64,000 nt of DNA from Desulfovibrio desulfuricans (GCF_004801255.1 NZ_CP036295.1:1686001-1750000); one strand, 5' to 3'. Counted from the stretch's first letter, positions 35,901 through 44,960 are shown. The notes: generated by a model from the letters alone, not told the origin. Numbers and translations: made by a program.

Positions 35901-38900
35901 TTGTTTGCCTGCTGTGGTTTTTTTCGCCGGTCATGGCGTGGTGGTCGAGTCTTCCTCTCAAGCGGCATCAGGAAAAGCTCACCCCAGAGCAAACCGGTTT
36001 TCTGTTCAGAATTGCCCGCAAGACCTGGAAGTTTTTTGCAACCTTTGCCGGGGCTGAAAGCAACTGGCTTCCGCCAGACAACTATCAGGAAGTTCCCACC
36101 GGCAGGCTGGCCCACCGTTCTTCACCCACCAATATGGGCATTGCGCTGCTGGCAAATCTTTCCGCCTATGATTTCGGTTTTATAACCGCCGGGGCATTTT
36201 TGGAGCGCACATCCAACTCCCTGTCAGTGATGGAAAAACTTGAAAGATACAAAGGCCATTTTTTCAACTGGTACGACACCCAGTCTCTGGCGCCTTTGTC
36301 GCCGCGCTACGTGTCGTCTGTGGACAGTGGCAACATGGTTGGGCACCTTTCGGTCTTGCGCGCAGGGTTGCAGGATTTTGTAGAAAAAAGGGTAAGCCAT
36401 CCACTGCTTTTTAAAGACCTGAAAAAAACGCTTGCCATCCTGGTTGAAACTGCCCCCAAGCCTTCCGGTGGGGCTGCAAACTCACCGCTAGCCACTCTCA
36501 ACCTAGAGCTAGATGCGGCCATACAGTCGTTTTCATTGTCTGCAAGTCACGTCAGAAAAGATCTTGAACATCTACAAACATCTGCAACAGCAGCTTTTAC
36601 CCGGCGTGATCAGACTTCAGCCATGCTGAAAACGGACGACTACGGCAGCATGCAAGAAATGTTTTTGCTCAAATTGCAGGATAAACTGGACGAGCTTGCG
36701 CTTTTTATGCCCTGGACATTGCTTCAGGATATGCCCCCTGCTGTTCTGCAAGATTTTCAGATGCTTGACGCACACCTCACCCTGTTTGAACTTGCCGGGC
36801 TTGAAGAGACCGTTTTGCCGCGTCTGGCATTGTGCGCCGCAGAGGAAAAAAATCCATCGAGGCAGCCTCTCTTTGCTGAGCTTGCGGTACTTGTTGGTGC
36901 AGGCAGCCGGCAAGCCAGGGCGCGGCTTGAACAGATAACGGAGATGATGGAGCAGTGCACCGGGCTAGTGTGCCTTGAGTACGATTTTCTTTACGACTCC
37001 ACGCGAAAATTGCTGTCTATCGGCTACAACGTGGACGAAAACAGAAGAGATGCAAGCTATTATGACCTGCTGGCCTCAGAGGCCCGGCTGGCAGTATTTG
37101 TGGGCATTGCCCAGGGCCATCTGCCGCAGGAAAGCTGGTTTTCTCTTGGGCGGCTTTTAACCACCACCACGGATCAAAAGCCGGTGCTTCTTTCCTGGAG
37201 CGGCTCGATGTTTGAGTATCTGATGCCGCTTCTTGTGATGCCCTTCTATGAAAACAGCCTGCTTGACCAATCCTGCAAAGCTGCTGTTGCCGCACAGATC
37301 GAATATGGGGGGAAAAACGGGCTGCCGTGGGGGATATCTGAAAGCGGCTACTGCATGACCGACGCGCGCGCCGACTATATGTACAAGGCCTTTGGGGTGC
37401 CGGGGCTAGGCATCAAGCGCGACCTGACCGCAGATATGGTTGTGGCTCCATACGCTTCGGCCTTGGCCGCCATGATAGCTCCACGTGATGCCTGTCTTAA
37501 CCTTGAACGTCTTTCACAGGAAGGCGCAGAAGGTGAGTACGGCATGTACGAGGCCGTTGACTATACCGAATCGCGATTGCCCAGAGGGGAAACATTCGAG
37601 ATCGTGCGTTCCTACATGGCGCATCATCAGGGAATGAGCCTGCTTGCCCTCGAGGCCTTGCTGCTTGATTACCCCATGCAAAAACGGTTTGAAAGCGATC
37701 CCCAGTTTCAATCCGCCATACTGGTTTTGCAGGAACGGGCTCCGGAAGCAATTCCAGGTTATGTACGCACGGCAACACGGTCGGGTGTTCCCGCAATTCA
37801 CAGGTCAGTAAAAGGTGCAACGCGCATCATCGGTTCGCCGCACACTGCAAGGCCAGAGGTTCAGCTGCTTTCAAACGGCAGGTATCATGTCATGGTAACC
37901 AATGCCGGTGGCGGGTACAGTCGCTGGAAAAACCTTTCTGTAACCAGGTGGAAAGAAGATACGACGTGTGACGACTGGGGTACGTTCTGTTACATCCGCG
38001 ATCTTGCCACAGGAGAATACTGGTCTACCACCTTTCAGCCTACCCAGGTAAAAACTGAACATTTCAAGGTGATTTTTTCAGAAGGGCGGGCCGAATTTCA
38101 TTGCCGTAACCTTAACTATGATGTGCATACGGATATTGCGGTTTCGCCAGAACACGATGTCGAACTGCGGCGAACAAAGATCACGAACAACTCTCTGGAA
38201 CAGCGAACCATAGACATGACCAGTTTTGCCGAGGTGGTTCTTGCTTCTTGCGCCGCTGATGCCTTGCATCCGGCATTCAGCAACCTTTTTGTCCAGACCG
38301 AAATAGTTGAAGATCAGTTTGCGATTCTATGCACACGCCGCGCCCGCTCTGAAGAAGAAAATACCCCCTGCATGCTGCACATGATGACTGTGCACGGCGT
38401 GCCTGTTGACGCCATTTCTTACGAAACGAACAGACGGCAATTTATTGGCCGTGAGCGCACCATAAAAAATCCAAGGGCAATGGACAGGGAAGTTTTTGAT
38501 CTTTCTGACAGTGCTGGAGCCGTGCTTGACCCGGTTGTTGCCGTGCGCACTCGCATCACGCTTGAGGCCGGGCAGTCTGCAATAATTGATGTTGTGTCTG
38601 GCGTGGGCGAGTCACGGCCAACAGCCATGGCCCTTATTGAAAAATACCGGGATAAGGGCATTGCCGACCGCGTTGCCCGTATGGCTTGGGTTCATGGCCA
38701 AATTCTGCTGCGTCAGATCCACGCCACCGAGGTGGAGGCGCAACTATATACCTGTCTGGCAGATTCCATCGTGTACGCCAATGCGCAACTGCGTGCAGAA
38801 AGCTCTGTGCTTGTGCAAAACAGCAAGGGGCAGTCCGGACTTTGGGGGTATACGCTGTCCGGCGATCTTCCCATACTGCTGTTGCGGATAGGAAGCGTTG

Positions 38901-41689
38901 ACAATATCGAGCTTGTCCGCCAGCTTTTGCGGGCGCATACGTACTGGAATCTTAAAGGCTTATTGGTTGACCTGGTCATCTGGAATGAAGACAAGGCCGG
39001 GTACAGGCAGCTTCTGCATGACCAGATCATGGGGCTTATTGCAGAGGGAAACGGCAGTAGCCTTGGGAAACCTGGGGGGATTTTTGTCCTTTCTGCCGAT
39101 CGCATAGTTGAAGAAGACCGAATCTTGATGCAGGCAGTTGCCCGGGTCATTATTGCCGACGACAAAGAGTCTTTGGCGCAACTGGTAAAAGGCCGCATAG
39201 CGCCTGTCAATACAATTCCCTATCTTGCTCTGTCGGAAGGGCCAAGAGTTTCCCGTGCCGAAAGCGCCCTGCCTGCCCCCCGCAATGACCTTGTTCTCTT
39301 TAACGGACTGGGAGGTTTTACTCCCGACGGGCGGGAATATGTTATAATTACCGCTCAGGGCCAGGCCACGCCCGCTCCCTGGGCCAATGTGCTCGCAAAT
39401 TCACAGTTTGGAACCGTTGTTTCGGAAACAGGGCTAGCCTTTACCTGGAGCGAGAATGCCCACGAGCACCGCATTACCCCGTGGTCAAATGACCCCGTGG
39501 GTGATTCAAGGGGCGAGGCATTCTATCTTCGCGATAACGACACCGGCTACTTCTGGTCGCCATCTCCCCGCCCATGCCGGGGCAAAACGCCTTACACAAC
39601 CCGGCACGGCTTTGGCTACAGCGTATTTGAACATACTGAACGCGGTATAAAATCAGAGCTTCTTGTGCATGTTGACGTGGACGCCCCGGTAAAATGCATG
39701 CGGCTGACAGTGAAAAATGAGTCGCCAATACCGCGCAGGCTGTCGGCAACGGGCTATGTGGCCTGGGTTTTGGGCGATTTGCCGGAGAAAACACGCATGC
39801 ACATAGCCACAGAAGTTGACCAGATGAGCGGGACAGTTTTTGCCTGCAATTCCTACAATTCTGAGTTTTCTGGTCGAACAGCTTTTTTTGGCACAGACGA
39901 CAGCATTAAATCTGTGAGCTGCGACCGCGCTGAATTTTTGGGTCGCAATGGTTCTCTGGACAATCCGGCGGCCATGGGGCGCAGCCGCCTTTCGGGCCGA
40001 AACGGTGTTGGCCTGGACCCGTGTGCCGTTATTCAGGTTCCGTTCACTCTCGCCGCTGGCGAGGAGAGGGTCATTGCATTTCGGCTTGGAGTCGGGAAAT
40101 CCAAGGATGAATGCAGAGAACTTGCCATGCGGTTTAAAGGCGTGGAGGCAACGCAGGAATCCTTGAGCCGGGTCTGGCGGCAGTGGGACCGCCTGCTTGG
40201 CTCCGCCTATGTGGAAACACCGGATATGTCTTTCAACGTTATGGCCAACGGCTGGCTGCTGTATCAGGCCATAGCCTGCAGGATGTGGGGGCGCGGAGCC
40301 ATATATCAGTCTGGCGGTGCATTCGGATTCCGCGACCAGTTGCAGGACGCAATGGCGCTTGTGCATACCGCACCCCATTTGCTGCGTGAACAGATACTGT
40401 TATGCGCATCGCGGCAGTTTGCAGAGGGGGATGTCATGCACTGGTGGCATCCGCCGTCAGGCCGAGGAGTGCGCACTCGCTGCTCGGACGACTACCTCTG
40501 GTTGCCGCAGGCCGTTTGCCGCTATGTCAGCTCTACCCAGGATACCGGTATACTGGACGAGCAGGCTGTCTTGATCACAGGACGGCCCCTCAAGGACGAT
40601 GAAGATGCTTATTACGACCAGCCATCCGCTTCTGGCAACACGGCAACAATCTATGAGCATTGCGTGCTGGCAATACGCTATGGGTTAAAATTTGGGGCAC
40701 ACGGGCTGCCGCTTATGGGTTCTGGCGATTGGAATGATGGGATGGACAAAGTTGGCGCTGGTGGAAAAGGCGAAAGCGTCTGGCTGGCCTTTTTCCTTTA
40801 CGATGTGCTTGCCAGGTTTGGTCCCCTTGCGGCTGCACGCGGCGATTTGCCCTTTTATCAGGAATGTTCAAGTCAACTAGCTGTATTGAAAGACAAAATA
40901 GAAACACACGGCTGGGATGGCGGATGGTATCGGCGTGCATACTTTGATGACGGCACCCCCCTGGGCTCGGCAGAAAATAGTGAGTGCCGTATTGACTCCA
41001 TAGCGCAAAGCTGGTCGGTGCTCTCAAAAGCAGGGAGTGCGGAGCATGTCAAACTGGCTATGCGGGCGCTGGATGACTACCTTGTGCGGCGCGAGGACAA
41101 ACTGGTAAAACTGTTTACACCACCTTTTGACGTGCAGACCCCCAACCCCGGCTATATCAGAGGATACACTCCTGGTGTGCGCGAAAACGGGGGCCAATAC
41201 ACCCATGCAGCCGTGTGGGCGGCCATGGCCTTTGCCCAGTTGGGTGATTCCAGCCGGGCATGGGAAATCTTCAATATCATCAATCCGGTAAATCACTGCA
41301 AAACCGCAGGGGATATGGCGCGCTACGAAGTGGAACCCTATGTGGCTGCCGCTGACGTTTATGCCGCCCCCGGCCTCGTTGGGCGCGGCGGCTGGACATG
41401 GTATACTGGTTCAGCCGCCTGGATGTATCGACTGATGCTTGAATCCCTTATGGGAATCAACATTGAAAATGGCGCGTTGCGAATTGCCCCCTGCCTACCT
41501 GAAAGCTGGGGTTGTTGCACCGTTCATTATCGCTATTGTAGCGCGGTCTATCACATAGAAATTACTCAGAAATGTGCTGGAGGTAAAAACCTTTCCATCA
41601 CACTTGATGGAACTGCACAAAATGACTCGCTTGTTCCACTGGCTGACGACAATCAAGAACATGAAGTGGCTGTTATTATTCAGCAATAA
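32936..41689 (+). CDS. ndvB: Cyclic beta-1,2-glucan synthase (NdvB/Cgs family)
   Basis: A giant protein of about 2,917 residues (Brucella Cgs about 2,867, Sinorhizobium NdvB about 2,830), so full length. It would polymerise UDP-glucose into beta-1,2-glucan, trim and cyclise it. In order: an N-terminal cytoplasmic region; a first membrane segment at about residues 425-447; the GT84 glycosyltransferase with DADTQLPRDSARQLVGAM (about 642) and RRHRWIRGDWQIINWLLPR (about 787); further membrane segments at about 834-880 and 967-1005; a glucoamylase-like domain (about 1035-1570, SYMAHHQGMSLLALEALL); and two C-terminal GH94 phosphorylase-like parts, the last with GSGDWNDGMDKVG (about 2596), where GH94 enzymes keep the catalytic Asp. 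Start is uncertain: ATG 32885 adds 17 residues, and neither has a strong ribosome site. Codon use is less GC-rich than in the flanks. Confidence 0.93.
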   Translation: MNLFSKTAYGILSALGAFFQVKQIPWKYAGEVGQYQLELFSTEHLGEHGRLLAERHHIATEKHPEVLLPRLVDNEKMFLSVHSLLNEDALCGVQIAPAGECLLDNFYILEEQIRAVRRHLPKGYSRELPHLTTGFSAGLPRAYDIAQEVIWHSDGRVNAETVKAVLTSYQTVSVLTIGELWAVPIMFRFALIENIRHISALIAAYRTDRALAVHWASKLTHTAAASPKDLIMVIADMARSNPALTGSFVAEFSRQLKGMGPSLALPLTWVEQQLADSGQTIDQLVHVENQMQAASQLSMSNCFNSLRAIESIDWKGFVDSVSVVEDTLRKDPAEVYAAMDFNSRNYCRTIIEKLARCSQLTENEIALKAIDLAREGMSLHGKNARSAHVGCYLTAEGKPLLETAVSAHFGPVQTLARAADRLRVPLYISTIILLTLFFTVSFAFVAMAQGVQNLWASLFLLPIIIVACHLALTVANKIASIAINPKPLLKMDFSTGLPEHLLTLVIVPAMLTSKDSIKCLFDDLEVRFLANQDTSLYFGLLTDFSDSATETVPNDKLLVRVARQMTAELNAKYAAENYTPFFLFHRPRLWNAQEGIWMGHERKRGKIEELNNFLCGRTSDVFSVVEGDRTVFSRVRYIITLDADTQLPRDSARQLVGAMAHPLNRARLDEGKQRVIKGYGILQPRVEPSLAGANRSRYARLNCKKSGIDPYTRTVSDSYQDIFGEGSYIGKGVYDLNTFDSMLSGRFPDNKVLSHDLLEGCFARSGLLSDVSFYEDYPMAYLTDAARRHRWIRGDWQIINWLLPRVPGGDGQMHKNSLSLLSRWKIFDNLRRSLTPAALIVLLISGWAMLPLSWQWTSLVVGFLFLPALLEAVFAMLNKPRDTSFRRHVGLQLSELPGHFSQPAEALLYLPVEAASNLDAIFRSFWRMLASKRRLLQWNVSVCSGNAAPDHLWETVVAMWAGPVTALLGMLACIALGNGMAASTALAGVVCLLWFFSPVMAWWSSLPLKRHQEKLTPEQTGFLFRIARKTWKFFATFAGAESNWLPPDNYQEVPTGRLAHRSSPTNMGIALLANLSAYDFGFITAGAFLERTSNSLSVMEKLERYKGHFFNWYDTQSLAPLSPRYVSSVDSGNMVGHLSVLRAGLQDFVEKRVSHPLLFKDLKKTLAILVETAPKPSGGAANSPLATLNLELDAAIQSFSLSASHVRKDLEHLQTSATAAFTRRDQTSAMLKTDDYGSMQEMFLLKLQDKLDELALFMPWTLLQDMPPAVLQDFQMLDAHLTLFELAGLEETVLPRLALCAAEEKNPSRQPLFAELAVLVGAGSRQARARLEQITEMMEQCTGLVCLEYDFLYDSTRKLLSIGYNVDENRRDASYYDLLASEARLAVFVGIAQGHLPQESWFSLGRLLTTTTDQKPVLLSWSGSMFEYLMPLLVMPFYENSLLDQSCKAAVAAQIEYGGKNGLPWGISESGYCMTDARADYMYKAFGVPGLGIKRDLTADMVVAPYASALAAMIAPRDACLNLERLSQEGAEGEYGMYEAVDYTESRLPRGETFEIVRSYMAHHQGMSLLALEALLLDYPMQKRFESDPQFQSAILVLQERAPEAIPGYVRTATRSGVPAIHRSVKGATRIIGSPHTARPEVQLLSNGRYHVMVTNAGGGYSRWKNLSVTRWKEDTTCDDWGTFCYIRDLATGEYWSTTFQPTQVKTEHFKVIFSEGRAEFHCRNLNYDVHTDIAVSPEHDVELRRTKITNNSLEQRTIDMTSFAEVVLASCAADALHPAFSNLFVQTEIVEDQFAILCTRRARSEEENTPCMLHMMTVHGVPVDAISYETNRRQFIGRERTIKNPRAMDREVFDLSDSAGAVLDPVVAVRTRITLEAGQSAIIDVVSGVGESRPTAMALIEKYRDKGIADRVARMAWVHGQILLRQIHATEVEAQLYTCLADSIVYANAQLRAESSVLVQNSKGQSGLWGYTLSGDLPILLLRIGSVDNIELVRQLLRAHTYWNLKGLLVDLVIWNEDKAGYRQLLHDQIMGLIAEGNGSSLGKPGGIFVLSADRIVEEDRILMQAVARVIIADDKESLAQLVKGRIAPVNTIPYLALSEGPRVSRAESALPAPRNDLVLFNGLGGFTPDGREYVIITAQGQATPAPWANVLANSQFGTVVSETGLAFTWSENAHEHRITPWSNDPVGDSRGEAFYLRDNDTGYFWSPSPRPCRGKTPYTTRHGFGYSVFEHTERGIKSELLVHVDVDAPVKCMRLTVKNESPIPRRLSATGYVAWVLGDLPEKTRMHIATEVDQMSGTVFACNSYNSEFSGRTAFFGTDDSIKSVSCDRAEFLGRNGSLDNPAAMGRSRLSGRNGVGLDPCAVIQVPFTLAAGEERVIAFRLGVGKSKDECRELAMRFKGVEATQESLSRVWRQWDRLLGSAYVETPDMSFNVMANGWLLYQAIACRMWGRGAIYQSGGAFGFRDQLQDAMALVHTAPHLLREQILLCASRQFAEGDVMHWWHPPSGRGVRTRCSDDYLWLPQAVCRYVSSTQDTGILDEQAVLITGRPLKDDEDAYYDQPSASGNTATIYEHCVLAIRYGLKFGAHGLPLMGSGDWNDGMDKVGAGGKGESVWLAFFLYDVLARFGPLAAARGDLPFYQECSSQLAVLKDKIETHGWDGGWYRRAYFDDGTPLGSAENSECRIDSIAQSWSVLSKAGSAEHVKLAMRALDDYLVRREDKLVKLFTPPFDVQTPNPGYIRGYTPGVRENGGQYTHAAVWAAMAFAQLGDSSRAWEIFNIINPVNHCKTAGDMARYEVEPYVAAADVYAAPGLVGRGGWTWYTGSAAWMYRLMLESLMGINIENGALRIAPCLPESWGCCTVHYRYCSAVYHIEITQKCAGGKNLSITLDGTAQNDSLVPLADDNQEHEVAVIIQQ

Positions 41690-41800
41690 GTAATTTGAAG
41701 ATGCCTATATTGTTTTTTGCAACCGATTTCGAGGGGGTGCATATATGTAATGACATTATAACATTATGCAAATATAGTGTATAAACCTAGTTGATAGTAG

Positions 41801-41853
41801 CCAATCCGTGTTTATGATAGCATTAAAAATTGTATTACTATCATACGGATTGG
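41801..41853 (+). promoter_or_regulatory. Inverted repeat overlapping the ribosome site of the 41867 gene
   Basis: CCAATCCGT-gttt-ATGATAG (41801-41820) pairs with CTATCATACGGATTGG (41838-41853), a 16-bp stem with one four-base bulge and a 17-base loop. The right arm runs into the GGAGG (41852-41856) that serves the ATG at 41867. A transcript from upstream would fold so that the ribosome site is partly paired; the dyad may equally be a DNA operator. Confidence 0.5.
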
Positions 41854-41866
41854 AGGGATTACATAT

Positions 41867-43009
41867 ATGCTCTATTCAAAACTTGTCACACTTTTTTCGG
41901 ACGGAGTCAGCTTTTCAGAGGACGAAGTACCTTTGGGGGATAACCTCGTCGTCAGAAATTTCAGCTTTCACTCTCCTGAACGACAGCGGGTTGGCCCGGC
42001 ACATTCCCAGATTGCTGCCAGCGCCACGGGATCAGAAGTTGATGAAGAAATTCAGGAGAATAATAATTTCAGATACCATGTAATGATGCCGGCCCAAATG
42101 AAAAAGGCCCGCAACGTTGTCATCATGCTTCATGGTCTGAATGAAAGATACTGGACAAAATACCTGCCTTGGGCTGCATCTGTTGTTGAAGCAACCGGCC
42201 ACGCGGTTGTTCTTTTTCCGCTCGCATTTCACATGAACCGCGCCCCGGCCCGGTGGGCGGATCCGCAACGTATGGCGCACCTGAGCCGCGAGCGCAAACG
42301 TGCCCTGCCAGACCTCACCAGTTCCAGCTTTGTCAATGCGGCCATCAGCGCGCGGCTTTGCGAACAGCCCGAGCGCTTTATCCAGTCTGGTCTTGAAAGT
42401 TACTATGATCTCATCAATCTTGTTGAAATGATAAAGAATGGTCTTCATCCGGCCATTGATAAAGATGCCACAATTGATTTTTTTACCTACTCCATCGGAA
42501 CCCTTCTCGGCGACCTTCTTATGATGGCAAACATGTCGGGGTATTTCTCGGCATCGCGGCATATTTCCTTTTGCGGCGGGCCTGTCGTAAGCGGTCTGCA
42601 CCCGGAATCAAAATTTATTCTCGACAGCGAAGCTGTAGGCAAACTCAGGGAGTGCCTGCTCTCAACAGACCGGCTTGAAGTTTTGCTCTCGGACAACACC
42701 GAGTTTGAAAAGGCCTTTCGCTGCATGCTTGATTATGGGATAGGCAGCAGTGAGCGGGAGGAACGTCTGAGGTGTATGGGGGCACGGCGATATGTGATCG
42801 CCCTGGCCGATGACCATGTTGTAATGGTTAACGAAATTCGCAATACTTTTGGCGAAAAAGAAAAAAATGGCATCCATGTGGAAATTATGCAGTATACCTA
42901 CAAATACAGACATGAAGACCCGTTCCCTGTGCTCACAAAAATGTACAGTAATATTGACAGGCAGTTTCAGCGTACATTTGACAGAATTTGCAATTTTTTG
43001 AAAAGATAG
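41867..43009 (+). CDS. Alpha/beta-hydrolase-fold protein of unknown function
   Basis: A 380-residue cytoplasmic protein. The segment NVVIMLHGLNERYWTKYLPW (about residues 83-102) is the strand-plus-oxyanion HG motif of alpha/beta hydrolases. TIDFFTYSIGTLLGDLLMMA (about 204-223) looks like the nucleophile elbow with Ser in YSIGT, although the first Gly of GxSxG is replaced by Thr. A His occurs in ALADDHVVMVNEI, in the right order for the triad. I recall similar uncharacterised proteins of the DUF6051 type but am not certain. The ribosome site GGAGG is ten bases before the ATG and lies in an inverted repeat. It follows the glucan synthase gene by 177 bases on the same strand and might act on the glucan or its substituents; that is only a guess from position. 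Confidence 0.7.
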   Translation: MLYSKLVTLFSDGVSFSEDEVPLGDNLVVRNFSFHSPERQRVGPAHSQIAASATGSEVDEEIQENNNFRYHVMMPAQMKKARNVVIMLHGLNERYWTKYLPWAASVVEATGHAVVLFPLAFHMNRAPARWADPQRMAHLSRERKRALPDLTSSSFVNAAISARLCEQPERFIQSGLESYYDLINLVEMIKNGLHPAIDKDATIDFFTYSIGTLLGDLLMMANMSGYFSASRHISFCGGPVVSGLHPESKFILDSEAVGKLRECLLSTDRLEVLLSDNTEFEKAFRCMLDYGIGSSEREERLRCMGARRYVIALADDHVVMVNEIRNTFGEKEKNGIHVEIMQYTYKYRHEDPFPVLTKMYSNIDRQFQRTFDRICNFLKR

Positions 43010-43116
43010 ATGGGGTGAATTTTTATGACAGAGGAGGAATCTTTCAGCCAAATCACACTGGTTTGCCCGGGGTTCCCCCTCCGCTAAACCGGACGCCAGC
43101 GTTTTGTAATGGTATT

Positions 43117-43612
43117 TTAAAAAAGTTTTACAACGCAGCGCCAGCCTGCGCGTTGCGCATGCTGGCGCTGTATCCACCAGCGATGGCAGAAAAAGTCATC
43201 ACCTCCCTGTCGCGAGCATCCAGAACAAAAGGATGCGCCCCTTCTCGCTCCTCTCGCCCTTCCCCCTCGTCGCTCAATCCCCAGTCCGGCAGAGCCACCA
43301 ACGCTGATTTTATTGCGGTGCAAAACCATGCCAGTGTGCGCCTTGCATGGCTGGCTGTCGGTTAGCTGTGCCACAACGGCTGCTCTGGCGCATTATCCTG
43401 ACATTCCGCATACGGTTAGCCGAGAAGCCCATCGGCAAACAGTCGCCGACCAGGCAACCACTGGATAGGCCAAAAGCCATACGCCGGAAGCCCACACCCA
43501 AGAGGTCTATGTACAGCGGCAGGGGCAGTGCCCCTTCAGTCTTGCCCGTCGTTCCGCAGGGCATGAGCTGCCGCCAGAATTCGCAGGCCAATGTAAAATG
43601 TGGCGTTATCAT
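43117..43612 (-). pseudogene. IS2-like (IS3 family) transposase orfB remnant
   Basis: On the minus strand, fragments in different frames line up with IS2 InsD: GVGFRRMAFGL and NRMRNVRIMRQSSRC recall GYGYRRVWALL and KRVYRIMRQN; then a downstream frame gives VLDARDREVMTFSAIAGGYS, matching the LDCCDREALHWAVTTGGF block that carries a catalytic Asp. Nothing upstream or downstream restores an intact gene, and no terminal repeats were recognised. The identification rests on pattern memory. Confidence 0.55.
43136..43170. repeat. Long GC-rich hairpin
   Basis: CAGCGCCAGC/GCTGGCGCTG encloses an inner TGCGC-GTT-GCGCA helix, giving 15 paired bases with one mismatch. On the minus strand a T-rich stretch follows 12 bases later. 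It may be a terminator or a repeat-type palindrome beside the IS2 remnant. Confidence 0.5.
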
Positions 43613-44194
43613 GCCATGCCCATGCTCAAGCTTGGTTACAGAAGCTCCGCGTTCTGCCTGCTTAAAAATCGCCAGAGCATGGCTGTGGGCCGTCGGGGCG
43701 ATTTCACCGCAAGGACCTGCAAAATTATCAATCTCGCAAATGCTATCTCATTTTTTAAATCAACCAGACATTATGATTAATGAAATGATTGTTTATATTA
43801 TTTTTATATTTTTGACTTTTATTAATTGTATAAAATAAAAAATTCCAAATGTGTTGTAGCGAACAGACGATGTATATTTTTTGTATGACTGTTAGCAAAG
43901 CTGGAAAAATCTTTAAATATGTAGTCATAAAAGTTCTATAAAAGCCACATTAACAATACATATTATAATAAAAGCATAATTAATGTAGTTAATTTAACTG
44001 CTTTTATGTAACACATTAATAAAATTAATTTAAAAAATTCAAGTTTTTTTACCGAAGCTCAGCCTTTGCCTAGTCAGCAAACAATAATCAGCAGCAATAT
44101 ATTTTGCATCAATATTGCCATGCTCATTGCCTGGCAAGCTAGCTTTCCGCCAATGCGCATGCAGGTGCAGTCAAACTATTACCGGGAGAGCAAT
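43613..44194. other. Intergenic, very AT-rich near its end
   Basis: No gene recognised. The first 140 bases belong in composition to the IS-remnant region. About 43760-44060 is extremely AT-rich and probably holds the promoter for the PRC-barrel gene. A same-frame extension of that gene to 44066 is not used, because the signal peptide starts at 44195. Confidence 0.4.
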
Positions 44195-44584
44195 ATGTAT
44201 TTCTTCAAGAAGATTATGATTTGTGCGCTTGTTGCATCCATCTCACTGGTTGCCGGGGCCTCGCTGGCGCAAGCTCAGACAATTGGAGCGACAAAAGAGC
44301 AGGCCACTACCGTCTCAAAGGGGTGGAGTATCACAAAGGACATCATGAAAAAGGATGTATTCACTGAGGACAAGGAAAAACTGGGCAGCATTGAAGACAT
44401 CATTGTAACGCCCAGCGAAGGCCTTTCGTATGCAGTTGTGAGTACAGGCGGATTCCTTGGCATGGGCAAACACGACATCGTTGTTCCGCTCAACCAGTTC
44501 AAGGTGATGGATTCGCGCTTTATCTTGCCCGGCGCGACCAAAGAAACAATCAAGGCAATGCCCGAATTCAATTACGAAAAGTAA
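44195..44584 (+). CDS. Exported PRC-barrel domain protein
   Basis: A 129-residue periplasmic protein. The signal peptide IMICALVASISLVAGASLAQA is cleaved near residue 27. The mature part has the PRC-barrel pattern: MKKDVFTEDKEKLGSIEDII followed by SEGLSYAVVSTGGFLGMGKH and DIVVPLNQFKV. PRC-barrel proteins of this kind are small surface or periplasmic adaptors, often induced by envelope or osmotic stress. GGGAGAG precedes the ATG. It begins a run of same-strand small envelope genes extending to 47.6 kb. Confidence 0.87.
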   Translation: MYFFKKIMICALVASISLVAGASLAQAQTIGATKEQATTVSKGWSITKDIMKKDVFTEDKEKLGSIEDIIVTPSEGLSYAVVSTGGFLGMGKHDIVVPLNQFKVMDSRFILPGATKETIKAMPEFNYEK

Positions 44585-44613
44585 AAGGTGCTGATCGCAA
44601 CGTGCCCGCTGCG

Positions 44614-44672
44614 GAGAGCATTTGAGTAAAAGATCGAGGGCATTTTTTGCCAGCTGCGCAGAAAATGCTCTC
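44614..44672 (+). terminator. Possible terminator hairpin between the PRC and CsbD genes
   Basis: A 10-bp inverted repeat, GAGAGCATTT/AAATGCTCTC, with a 39-base loop contains a smaller GGCA/TGCC hairpin with a T-run loop. There is no T-tract after the outer stem, so termination is uncertain. Confidence 0.35.
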
Positions 44673-44718
44673 AAACACAAACATAACACTGTATTGCACG
44701 TTAACACGGAAAAATACC

Positions 44719-44901
44719 ATGAAAAACAGCAAAGTCAGAAACAAGTTTAAAGAAATAAGCGGCCATGCAAAAGAAGTTGTTGGCAAAATAACAGGAGACA
44801 AACAACTTGAGCTGGAGGGAAATGTGCAGAAGAACGTCAGCAAGATCAGCGCTTCGTATAATGATATCAAGGACAGTATAAAAGAGTCACGCGATGATTA
44901 A
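44719..44901 (+). CDS. CsbD-family stress protein
   Basis: A 60-residue, highly charged protein with the CsbD pattern NKFKEISGHAKEVVGKITGD and KQLELEGNVQKNVSK, repeated as in the general-stress proteins CsbD/YjbJ, which are small soluble helical proteins of unknown biochemical role. The frame is open 24 codons further upstream, but the CsbD homology and a GGA-containing ribosome site favour the ATG at 44719. It is 134 bases after the PRC-barrel gene and 59 before the BON gene. Confidence 0.88.
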   Translation: MKNSKVRNKFKEISGHAKEVVGKITGDKQLELEGNVQKNVSKISASYNDIKDSIKESRDD

Positions 44902-44960
44902 AAGTTTTTCATGAGTCACTGCACGACTGCATAAACTGTAAACAAGGAATTTGCATTGTC

